The translations under genes were made by a program, and so were the position numbers. Below are positions 33,329 to 40,540 of a stretch of DNA of 64,000 nt, in pieces; position 1 is the stretch's first letter; each line of letters starts with the position of its first letter. The stretch comes from Bdellovibrio bacteriovorus (GTDB lineage: Bacteria > Bdellovibrionota > Bdellovibrionia > Bdellovibrionales > Bdellovibrionaceae), in assembly GCF_001592755.1 (NCBI RefSeq), contig NZ_LUKF01000014.1, positions 841-64,840 on the forward strand, read 5' to 3'. The notes beneath the pieces were generated by a model that had not been told where the DNA came from, made no database searches, and was given only the letters and a program-made list of their open reading frames with translations.

Positions 33329-34411
33329 ATGAGAATTGCAGATAAAATGTCATTCAATCAAGTAAACCAGAATCTGACGAAGAATCGTTCAGATATGGCA
33401 GACTTGCAGAATCAGGCTGCAACTCAAAAGCGTATCAATAAACCTTCGGACGACCCTTTAGCGTCCGCGCGTGTTTTGGCTTCTCGTACTGAAGAACGAG
33501 GAAACTCTCAATTCATTAAAAATATCAATAACGCTCGTTCCTTCCTGGAATTTTCCGACCAATCTTTGGGCGAACTTTCAGAAATCCTAGTGCGTGCAAA
33601 AGAACTGGCTGTCAGCCAATCGAATGATGCCAGCGGAAATGAAGAAACGCGTTTGGTCACAGCGTCTGAGATCGAGCAGATCTACAATCAGGCGATTCAA
33701 ATCGGAAATCGTAAACTCGGTGAGCGTTACGTTTTCGGTGGCTATAAAACTCAAACCACTCCGTTTAATCAAGCCGGCGAATACTTCGGTGATGACGGGG
33801 ATATGAAGATCCAAACTCACAAGGACTCTTTCGTTGCCATGAATATTCCGGGCAGCAAGGTCTTCTTGGGTAAAGGTTTGGGTGGTGATGGCATCGTACG
33901 AGCTCGTTACGAAGCGCCAACAACGGTTGAGCAATTAAAGCAGTTCCAAAAAGAAGAACAAGAGCGTGAAGAGATCAACCGTGAAGTGGAAAGCAACTTC
34001 GTTGAAACGCGCGGTCCGGCTTCAGAGCGCCGTTCAAGTCGTTTTGACAAGCAAGATCCGGTGACCGGTGGCGGGGGAACAAACATCTTTTCGACCATTA
34101 AGGACCTTGAGATTTCTTTGCGCACCAATGATAAGCAAGGCGTTCAAGCGGCCTTGGATACCCTGGATCAGGCGATTTCTCAGGTGGTTTTGACCCGTTC
34201 TGAGGTTGGGTCCAGAATCATGGCTGTGAACAACACCATGGACTCCCTGCAAAAAGCGGTGGTGGACAATAAGGTGGCAGCATCCCAATTGGAAGATGCT
34301 GATGCATTCCAGGTTATTTCAGATATCAATAAGACCGATAGCACCCTAAAAGCGACTCTCGAAACGTCGGGAAAGCTTATTCAACCAAGCCTTCTTGACT
34401 TTCTAAGATAA
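33329..34411 (+). CDS. flgL: Hook-filament junction protein FlgL (HAP3)
   Basis: 360 residues. The flagellin-like N-terminus has RIADKMSFNQVNQNLTKN and RINKPSDDPLASARVL. The middle contains YVFGGYKTQTTPF, typical of FlgL. The C-terminus LTRSEVGSRIMAVNNTMDSL completes the coiled-coil pair. A charged segment around residues 195-250 (EEQEREEINREVES) is an insertion. It forms the distal junction zone before the filament. Confidence 0.95.
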   Translation: MRIADKMSFNQVNQNLTKNRSDMADLQNQAATQKRINKPSDDPLASARVLASRTEERGNSQFIKNINNARSFLEFSDQSLGELSEILVRAKELAVSQSNDASGNEETRLVTASEIEQIYNQAIQIGNRKLGERYVFGGYKTQTTPFNQAGEYFGDDGDMKIQTHKDSFVAMNIPGSKVFLGKGLGGDGIVRARYEAPTTVEQLKQFQKEEQEREEINREVESNFVETRGPASERRSSRFDKQDPVTGGGGTNIFSTIKDLEISLRTNDKQGVQAALDTLDQAISQVVLTRSEVGSRIMAVNNTMDSLQKAVVDNKVAASQLEDADAFQVISDINKTDSTLKATLETSGKLIQPSLLDFLR

Positions 34412-34421
34412 AAATAATACC

Positions 34422-34448
34422 TACAGTTCCGCTTAAAACTACCGATAA
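34422..34448 (+). promoter_or_regulatory. Sigma-28 (FliA) promoter of csrA-fliW
   Basis: TACAGTTC, an 11-nt spacer and ACCGATAA match TAAAGTTT-N11-GCCGATAA at 6/8 and 7/8 positions. It lies 24 nt before the csrA ATG, inside the flgL-csrA gap. Confidence 0.65.
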
Positions 34449-34471
34449 CGACTGCAGCAAAAGGAGTTGTC

Positions 34472-34699
34472 ATGCTGGTTCTCACACGGAAGTTGGGTGA
34501 AAGCATCGCTATCGATGACCACATCAAAATCAGAGTAGTTCAGATCAAAGGTAAACAGGTTCGTTTAGGCATTGAAGCGCCCAAAGACACCAAAATTCAC
34601 CGTGAAGAAGTCTACGTAGCTATTCAGGAACAAAACCAGCAGTCTGCAAGTGTGCCCGCTGATAAGACACGTAGTGTCGCTAAATTGCTAAAACCGTAA
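34472..34699 (+). CDS. csrA: Carbon storage regulator CsrA
   Basis: 75 residues, slightly longer than the usual 61-65. MLVLTRKLGESIAIDDHIKI and VRLGIEAPKDTKIHREEVY are unmistakable. It binds GGA motifs in mRNA leaders; in bacteria with FliW it represses flagellin translation until FliW is freed. AAAGGAG precedes the ATG. A long imperfect inverted repeat begins two bases after the stop and includes a terminator-like hairpin, so csrA may be transcribed partly apart from fliW. Confidence 0.97.
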   Translation: MLVLTRKLGESIAIDDHIKIRVVQIKGKQVRLGIEAPKDTKIHREEVYVAIQEQNQQSASVPADKTRSVAKLLKP

Positions 34700-34700
34700 C

Positions 34701-34822
34701 GGTCGATGAAAAGGACCCGTCTGACTGCGTTGTCGGGCCTTTTCCTTCACTCCGACGTGCTTCAGCACGCCTCCGTTTCGAAAAAGACCCTCCGCCTTGC
34801 ATCCGAGTCCTTTTGATCGACC
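34701..34822. repeat. Imperfect inverted-repeat element after csrA
   Basis: The arm at 34701-34719 (GGTCGATGAAAAGGACCCG) matches the reverse complement of 34804-34822 at 17/19 positions. The 84-nt interior holds CGTGCTTCAGCACG. A shorter alternative fold (AAAAGGACCCG with CGGGCCTTTT) ends in T-rich sequence and could be the csrA terminator. The following 173 nt up to fliW show only CCTAAAT/ATTTAGG, a small inverted repeat. Confidence 0.75.
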
Positions 34823-34995
34823 TCTCTTTCCTAAGAACTCTCTAAGCCGTGCTAGCAGCGGTGAAGCGGGGTGTTATCTCTCCTAAATTTTAATTGAGTC
34901 TCCCTAGATTTAGGTCCAGATTTATAGGTGTATTCACCATCATGCCGTCTTGGTGTGTCTAAAATTATGGATGAATACGTTTTCCGGGAGGATGA

Positions 34996-35523
34996 ATGAT
35001 CATTTCGACATCGCGCTTCGGCCAAGTTGAGCTGAAACAGGAAGATGTTCTGACGTTTCCAGAAGGCCTATTGGGTTTTGGGGATCTACGTAAGTTCGCT
35101 CTTCTTGATGATCCAAATGACGAAATCTTCGCCTGGTTGCAAAGCTGTGAAGCGCCTCAGATCGCTTTCCCAGTTTTAGAGCCGGAATTGTTTGCTCCTC
35201 AATACAAAGCCACATTGACGAAAAGTGATATGGAAGCTTTGAAGTTGTCAGCACAAGAAAAAGCTCGCTACTTCTCTATCGTAACTATTCCAGATGATCC
35301 TACGCAAATGACGGCGAACCTAAAAGCGCCTGTCGTTGTGAACGTAGAAGCACGCACAGCTCGTCAATGTGTCCTTCAAGACAACAACTTGGCGATCCGT
35401 GAGCCTATCTTCACAAAACTTCAACAGCGCGTGGTTCAAAACCCTGCGGTGGCTATTAAGAACCAATCTTCTGGTATCGACGTAGCAACGAAATTGAACA
35501 TTGTGAAAGAAGCGGGATTATAG
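34996..35523 (+). CDS. fliW: Flagellar assembly factor FliW
   Basis: 175 residues. ISTSRFGQVEL, LTFPEGLLGFGDLRKFALLD and FAWLQSCEAPQIAFPVLEP are diagnostic, and the core ends with ANLKAPVVVNVEARTARQCV. A 30-residue tail beyond the core is extra. FliW binds CsrA and flagellin by turns and so ties flagellin synthesis to export. GGGAGG lies four bases upstream. The gene ends before a strong terminator, closing the flagellar block. Confidence 0.96.
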   Translation: MIISTSRFGQVELKQEDVLTFPEGLLGFGDLRKFALLDDPNDEIFAWLQSCEAPQIAFPVLEPELFAPQYKATLTKSDMEALKLSAQEKARYFSIVTIPDDPTQMTANLKAPVVVNVEARTARQCVLQDNNLAIREPIFTKLQQRVVQNPAVAIKNQSSGIDVATKLNIVKEAGL

Positions 35524-35545
35524 TTCCGAATCAAAATTAAGAATG

Positions 35546-35575
35546 AAAAAAGGCTTGGTCACCCAAGCCTTTTTT
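35546..35575 (+). terminator. Terminator of the flagellar block
   Basis: AAAAAAGGCTTGG, TCAC, CCAAGCC and T6 make a classical Rho-independent terminator 22 nt after fliW. Confidence 0.93.
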
Positions 35576-35659
35576 ATTTGTCCGAGCAACAGACTTCCAC
35601 TGATCTTTTATCTACTCGATTGATTCTTGTGTTGAAGTCAGAATTGCAAATAAGAAAGG

Positions 35660-35872
35660 CGGCCTCAAGACCGCCTTTTCTTATGGATGAGAGTCCCCTC
35701 ACTCAAGGAGGCTCTCTATGAAAAATACCCCTGAACAAGGTACTTTTCGGAAGTTTATAGAATTACTTAAGTTGTTAATCCTGATTCTGTTTTTACTAAT
35801 CAGTTCGTGCAGTTAAGTTGTTAAGCTTGCCATAACCGGGATTCATCAAGGATGAAGCGGTTTTGAGGCCGC
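35660..35872. repeat. Inverted hairpins flanking a micro-ORF
   Basis: GCGGCCTCAAGACCGC at 35660-35675 reappears inverted at 35857-35872 (15 of 16 bases equal). Each copy is itself a hairpin; the left one, extended to 35653-35683, has a T-rich end and resembles a terminator. The right one overlaps the rmuC stop. Between them lies the 32-codon micro-gene. Confidence 0.7.
35718..35816 (+). CDS. 32-residue hydrophobic peptide (toxin-like or micro-lipoprotein)
   Basis: ATG is preceded six bases upstream by AAGGAGG, the best ribosome site nearby. The peptide has a charged start (MKNTPEQGTFRKFIE), then LLKLLILILFLLISSCS. The end is a lipobox (ISSC) with only Ser after the Cys. Alternatively it is a single membrane helix like type I toxins; the Ibs peptides of E. 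coli end in a similar LLLISFSAY. GAGAGTCCCCTC upstream can pair with GAGGCTCTC over the ribosome site and hide it. TTAAGTTGTTAA occurs twice (35767 and 35813). Family not established. Confidence 0.55.
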   Translation: MKNTPEQGTFRKFIELLKLLILILFLLISSCS

Positions 35873-37096
35873 TTAAGCATTCTCTAACTGCGGTAATGAT
35901 TTTTCCGTTTTAGCACCCAAGCGTTTGAGATCTTCCACTTGATCGATCAAGTTTCCGCGACCTTCCGAAACTTTCTTAATCACATCTTCATGCGCTTTTT
36001 GAGCCGCGGAAAGTTTTTCGCCTAGGTTTTGAAGGTCTTTTAGAAGGCCTGCGAACTTTTCGTAAAGAAGGCCACCGCGCTTCGCGATTTCAAGCGCATT
36101 TTTTTCCTGACGATCTTGTTTCCACAAAGCTGCCACAGTTCTTAGTGTCGCTAGCAAAGTCGTTGGGCTGACGATCGCCACGTTTCTTTCCCAGGCATAT
36201 TGGAACAGTTCAGGCTTCAGTTTAAATGCCAAAGCAAAAGCCGGCTCTAAAGGCATGAACAAGATCACGAAGTCCGGTGAAATCAATTTATCGGCGGCGT
36301 GATACTTTTTCTCAGACAGACCATCGATATGCTTTTTCAAAGACTCAACATGAAGTTTTCCCGCACGCTCAAGATCTTCAGGAGTTTCTGCTGAAGAATA
36401 CTGTTCGTAAGCAATCAATGTCATCTTCGAGTCGACGATCAAGTGTTTTTCGTCTGGTAAACTGACGATCACGTCAGGACGAAGAATTTGTCCGTCCTCA
36501 CCACGCAAATCCAGGTCTGTTCCCTGAATGATGTACTCTTCGCCTTTGCGAAGACCAGAACGTTCCAAAATATTTTCTAAGATCAGCTCGCCCCAGTTCC
36601 CTTGTGTTTTTACTTCACCTTTAAGGGCCTTGGTGAGGTTTTGAGTTTCCGCTGACATGACTTTGTTCAGTTCCATCAACTTCGAAAGCTCACCGCGAAG
36701 CATGCCGCGTTCGGAGCGCTCTGTAGAGTAAGTCTCTTCAACTTTCTTTTCGAAGTCTTTGATACGCTCTTTAAGAGGTTCCAAAACAGAGGCGATGTTT
36801 TTGTGATTTTGGTCTGTGAATTTCGCCGATTTTTCTTCAAAGATCTTTTGCGCCATCACTTCGAACTGCGTGTTCATTCTTTCGGCCAAAGCCTCTTGTT
36901 GCTTGCGAGCGTCTGTCATCAGAACTTTTTGCTCGGCCAGGCTTTGTGAAAGAAGGTCATTTTTCATCTGCAAAGCTTGCACATCAGCCTGCAACTGAGC
37001 TTTTTCCGATGTCGCTTGGGCTTTCATTTTAAAATAGACGACGAGGCCCGCGATAAGCGCTCCGGCGAAAAAAGAAAGGATGACAAAAAGATTCAT
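35873..37096 (-). CDS. rmuC: RmuC family protein
   Basis: 407 residues. One N-terminal membrane helix (about 2-22) is followed by a long coiled coil (about 25-140). The PD-(D/E)XK-like RmuC core contains GNWGELILENILERSGL, RPDVIVSLPDEKHLIVDSKM and FVILFMPLEPAFALAF, and a C-terminal coiled coil closes it. RmuC limits inversions and may process DNA at aberrant replication or recombination intermediates. The inner ATG is chosen because GGAGG lies seven bases upstream and it gives the membrane helix at the very start. Divergent from menA. Confidence 0.93.
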   Translation of the reverse strand: MNLFVILSFFAGALIAGLVVYFKMKAQATSEKAQLQADVQALQMKNDLLSQSLAEQKVLMTDARKQQEALAERMNTQFEVMAQKIFEEKSAKFTDQNHKNIASVLEPLKERIKDFEKKVEETYSTERSERGMLRGELSKLMELNKVMSAETQNLTKALKGEVKTQGNWGELILENILERSGLRKGEEYIIQGTDLDLRGEDGQILRPDVIVSLPDEKHLIVDSKMTLIAYEQYSSAETPEDLERAGKLHVESLKKHIDGLSEKKYHAADKLISPDFVILFMPLEPAFALAFKLKPELFQYAWERNVAIVSPTTLLATLRTVAALWKQDRQEKNALEIAKRGGLLYEKFAGLLKDLQNLGEKLSAAQKAHEDVIKKVSEGRGNLIDQVEDLKRLGAKTEKSLPQLENA

Positions 37097-37195
37097 GGAA
37101 AGACCTCCGACGGTTTCTTTTTGCACTTAGAAATTGCGTTGGTCATCAGAAAAAGTTCTGATAGAAGTGAATCAGAATTAACTCTCAATGGTGCA

Positions 37196-38095
37196 ATGCA
37201 AAATATGACTTCTTCTGCTATTCAAATCAAAAGTATCCTTCTGGCATTCCGTCCAAAAACTCTTACGGCGGCTTTAGTGCCTTGCCTAGCGGGAACCGCC
37301 TTGGTTCGCGCCATCGGTCTTTCTTGGGATGGTTGGGTTTTATTTTACGCTTTAGCAGCTTCGTTTTTAATTCAAATCGGAACGAACTTGGTTAATGACG
37401 CCGTTGATTTTAAAAAAGGCGCTGACACAGAAAAACGCATTGGACCTCAGCGTATCACGCAAGCGGGAATTCTGACGGCAGGTCAGGTCATGGCCTTAGG
37501 TTCCGTCTGCTTTCTTCTGGCTGTTCTTTGCGGTATTCCCCTGGTGATGAAGGGGGGCTGGGTCATCGTGGCCATCGGGATTGCTTCTGTGTTGATGGGT
37601 TATTCCTACACGGCGGGTCCTTTTCCTTTAGCTTATCTAGGTTTGGGTGATCTTTTCGTTATTTTGTTTTTCGGTCTTCTGGCCGTGATGGGCATCGTCT
37701 TCTTAAATACCGGCGAATGGATGCAAGAAGCTTTTGTCCTGGGATTGCAGATTGGGTTTCATGCCACTGTTCTGATTGCGATTAACAATCTTCGCGATCA
37801 CAGTGGAGACGCCTTGGTGAATAAGAAAACTTTGGCAGTTCGTTTCGGTGTGAAGTTTTCTCGTTACGAAATCGCGACATTGTGTTTTCTGCCATTTGTA
37901 CTCAATCTTTACTGGTGGTTTGAAGGCTACAAGATTCCAGCGATGCTTTCGATGTTTGCGTTGCCCTTGGCTTTTAAGATTACAAAAAATGTTTTCGGAA
38001 CAGAGCCCAGTCCGGCCTATAATAAATTTTTAGGTCAGGCTGCGGGACTTCACTTGGTCTTCGGCCTTTTATTGGCGATAGGATTTGCATTTTGA
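37196..38095 (+). CDS. menA: 1,4-dihydroxy-2-naphthoate polyprenyltransferase
   Basis: About 299 residues; an ATG three codons on (37205) is an alternative, and the ribosome site is poor. FRPKTLTAALVPCLAGTAL opens the family. The two Asp-rich prenyl-binding motifs are present: NDAVDFKKGAD and NNLRDHSGD. There are eight or nine membrane helices. It attaches a polyprenyl chain to DHNA to give demethylmenaquinone in the membrane. The next gene, menC, starts within the stop codon (TTGA), so the genes are coupled. Confidence 0.93.
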   Translation: MQNMTSSAIQIKSILLAFRPKTLTAALVPCLAGTALVRAIGLSWDGWVLFYALAASFLIQIGTNLVNDAVDFKKGADTEKRIGPQRITQAGILTAGQVMALGSVCFLLAVLCGIPLVMKGGWVIVAIGIASVLMGYSYTAGPFPLAYLGLGDLFVILFFGLLAVMGIVFLNTGEWMQEAFVLGLQIGFHATVLIAINNLRDHSGDALVNKKTLAVRFGVKFSRYEIATLCFLPFVLNLYWWFEGYKIPAMLSMFALPLAFKITKNVFGTEPSPAYNKFLGQAAGLHLVFGLLLAIGFAF

Positions 38096-39084
38096 TTCAA
38101 ATTTCATACAGCCCTTACTCTTTACAACCCTTGCAGGCGCTCAACGCGGTGGCGGGGGCTGGCGCTCGTGAAGGAGTGCTGCTGAAAATAGAGTGGGCCG
38201 ATGGATTGAAAGGTTATGCAGATCTGCATCCGTGGCCAGAACTTGGTGATTTAACTTTAGAAGAACAGCTTTCAAATCTTCGCCGTGGCAAGATGTCGGC
38301 GCAAATTGAGCAGTGTTTTTGGCTGGCACGTCGAGATGCTCAAGCGCGCAAAGATGGCAAAAGTCTATTTGATGCCGGCGAAAAGTTAAAAAATAATTTT
38401 CTGCTTTCAGACTTCTCCGCAGTAAAGCCGGGTTTTCTTGATGAACTTAAAAAAGAAGGTTTCACCACTTTGAAAATTAAAGTGGGCCGCAATCTTCAAG
38501 AAGAGGCTGAGCTCCTCACTCATATTGCCGCTGCCGGATTAAAAATTCGCCTGGATTTCAATGCCGTGGCGACGTGGCAGATCTTCGAACGTTTTATGGG
38601 AAGTTTACCCGCAACCGTGAAGCCCTCTATTGAATACGTGGAAGATCCATTTCCTTTCGATGTAGCTGCGTGGTCTGAGGCAAAAAAACTCGTCAAGATT
38701 GCGGTTGATAACCAATACGACAAAGTGCCTTGGGAGAAATTACAGAAGGCGCCTTTCGATGTGATAGTCATTAAGCCAGCGAAAATCGACGTCGATAAAG
38801 CCATCTCGCAATGCAAGCAGTGGAATCTTAAAGCCACGGTGACTAGTTATATGGATCACGCGGTAGGAATCGCGCATGCGGCGGCTGTTGCGATGGAATT
38901 AAAAAAGCTGCACGGTGAGATGATATTGGAAGCCGGCTGCCTGACTCATCGTCAGTTTAAAATGGACACTTTTTCGGCTGAGCTCAACACTCAGGGACCC
39001 TACTTATTGAAAGTGAAGGGTCACGGTATCGGCTTTGATAAGCTGCTTGAGGGGGTGCCATGGCATCAGCTCAAGAAAAGTTAG
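38092..39084 (+). CDS. menC: o-Succinylbenzoate synthase
   Basis: 330-residue enolase-superfamily enzyme starting at TTG, which overlaps the menA stop. The catalytic Lys pair is in TLKIKVG; metal ligands are in RLDFNA, EYVEDPF and AVDNQ; the second lysine is in VIVIKPAK. It dehydrates SHCHC to o-succinylbenzoate in menaquinone synthesis. menE overlaps its end by 25 nt. Confidence 0.92.
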   Translation: MIQISYSPYSLQPLQALNAVAGAGAREGVLLKIEWADGLKGYADLHPWPELGDLTLEEQLSNLRRGKMSAQIEQCFWLARRDAQARKDGKSLFDAGEKLKNNFLLSDFSAVKPGFLDELKKEGFTTLKIKVGRNLQEEAELLTHIAAAGLKIRLDFNAVATWQIFERFMGSLPATVKPSIEYVEDPFPFDVAAWSEAKKLVKIAVDNQYDKVPWEKLQKAPFDVIVIKPAKIDVDKAISQCKQWNLKATVTSYMDHAVGIAHAAAVAMELKKLHGEMILEAGCLTHRQFKMDTFSAELNTQGPYLLKVKGHGIGFDKLLEGVPWHQLKKS

Positions 39085-40220
39085 ATTTATATTCAGATAA
39101 AAATGAAATCTTGCTCAACCCGCGTCTTCCTAAAGAAGACTACGAGGCGCTTTATTCCCTGGCAGTTGCTATTCAAGACGAAAGAAAATTGACGGGACAT
39201 GTCTGGATCGCGACATCGGGATCAACGGCGGATTCGGCGGCTCGGACAAAGCTGGTGGCTCTTTCCAAAGAAGCTTTAAGAAGTTCTGCTTCAGCCGTGA
39301 ACTTTCATTTACAAAGCACTTCACAGGACGTGTGGACGCAAGTACTTCCGCCTTTTCATGTCGGTGGATTGGGGATTGAAGTGCGAGCCGAGCTTTCGGG
39401 TGCGAAAGTCATTTCCGCATTGAAAGAAGGCCGATGGGACGTCCATCACTTTTACGAAATTCTTAAAAGTGAAAAATGCACTTTGTCCGCCCTAGTGCCG
39501 ACTCAAGTGTACGACCTGGTTTCTCATTCTTATCAAGCGCCTTCGACCTTGCGAGCGATCATCGTGGGTGGAGGCGCTTTTGAAGCAGAGTTATTTAAAA
39601 AAGCGCGTTCATTAGGTTGGCCCGTTCTTCCCAGCTATGGAATGACCGAAACGGCTTCGCAAATTGCAACGGCCGGCCTGGATTCGTTAAAAAGCGGCGA
39701 GTTTCCAGAAATGCATTTACTTTCGCATGCTACAGCCAGAACCAGTGAAGAAGGTTTTTTACAAGTGCAGGCCCGGTCACTTTTCACATGTTATGCGCAG
39801 AACACTTCGGAAGGGCCAAGATCTTGGGACCCCAAGAGCGACGGTTGGTTTACGACGGAAGATCGCGGCCAGGTGATTGAGGGGGCTCTTCATATTCAAG
39901 GCCGAAGCAAGGACTACATAAAAATTGGCGGCGAGGGGACCAACGTCGCGCAGTTAAGATCTGTTCTAGAGAATTGCGCCCTGGCTTTGAATCCTAGTTT
40001 TCCTTTGAAAGTGACGTTGCTTGATATGCCATCTGAAAGGTTAGGGTCTGAAATTCACATTGTCAGTCTGCTTTCAGAAGCAGAAACTGATAACATAGTG
40101 AAAGCCTATTCTGATAAAGTGCTTCCGTTTGAAAAACCTCGCAAGGTTCATTACGTGAAGAGCATTCCACGCAGCGACTTGGGCAAAATTTTGTGGGCGC
40201 AATTGAGGAGCTTGTTATGA
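39060..40220 (+). CDS. menE: o-Succinylbenzoate-CoA ligase
   Basis: 386-residue AMP-forming ligase, short for the superfamily. The phosphate loop ATSGSTADSAARTK is a variant of the usual TSGTTG; LPPFHVGGLGI, SYGMTETASQIA and DGWFTTEDRG are the next core motifs; RSKDYIKIGGE and the C-terminal RSDLGKIL Lys complete it. It activates OSB with CoA. GAGGGGG lies four bases before the ATG. The menA-menC-menE order and the overlaps support the substrate assignment. Confidence 0.9.
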   Translation: MASAQEKLDLYSDKNEILLNPRLPKEDYEALYSLAVAIQDERKLTGHVWIATSGSTADSAARTKLVALSKEALRSSASAVNFHLQSTSQDVWTQVLPPFHVGGLGIEVRAELSGAKVISALKEGRWDVHHFYEILKSEKCTLSALVPTQVYDLVSHSYQAPSTLRAIIVGGGAFEAELFKKARSLGWPVLPSYGMTETASQIATAGLDSLKSGEFPEMHLLSHATARTSEEGFLQVQARSLFTCYAQNTSEGPRSWDPKSDGWFTTEDRGQVIEGALHIQGRSKDYIKIGGEGTNVAQLRSVLENCALALNPSFPLKVTLLDMPSERLGSEIHIVSLLSEAETDNIVKAYSDKVLPFEKPRKVHYVKSIPRSDLGKILWAQLRSLL

Positions 40221-40540
40221 TTAAAAAAGAAGAAAATCCATGGTCGAAGGGCATCGTGCTTGTTTGTACGAAGTGCCACAAATCTATCAGCTCTAAAAGT
40301 TTGCACGAAGAAGGCAACGCCGGAGAAAATCTCAAAACTTTTCTAAAAAAATCATTTAAGGAAAGTGGCGATCTCTCTAAAATTCGTATTGTTACTTCGA
40401 GCTGTCTTGATGTCTGTATTGATGAGTTGCAAGCTTTATCCTACGCCAGTGTCGACGGGAAGACAGAGACATTCACGGTCCACCCCGAGGCAGACCGTGA
40501 AGAGTTGATGCAGATGTTACGTCAGAAAATTAAGGGCTAG
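40217..40540 (+). CDS. (2Fe-2S) thioredoxin-like ferredoxin domain protein
   Basis: 107 residues in an ATGA overlap with menE, with GAGGAG six bases upstream. Four cysteines in the order CTKC and SSCLDVC, about 45 residues apart, resemble thioredoxin-fold [2Fe-2S] ferredoxins, although the first pair is closer together than usual. It may serve redox chemistry linked to the menaquinone genes. It ends 4 nt into the convergent lipoprotein gene. Confidence 0.62.
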   Translation: MIKKEENPWSKGIVLVCTKCHKSISSKSLHEEGNAGENLKTFLKKSFKESGDLSKIRIVTSSCLDVCIDELQALSYASVDGKTETFTVHPEADREELMQMLRQKIKG

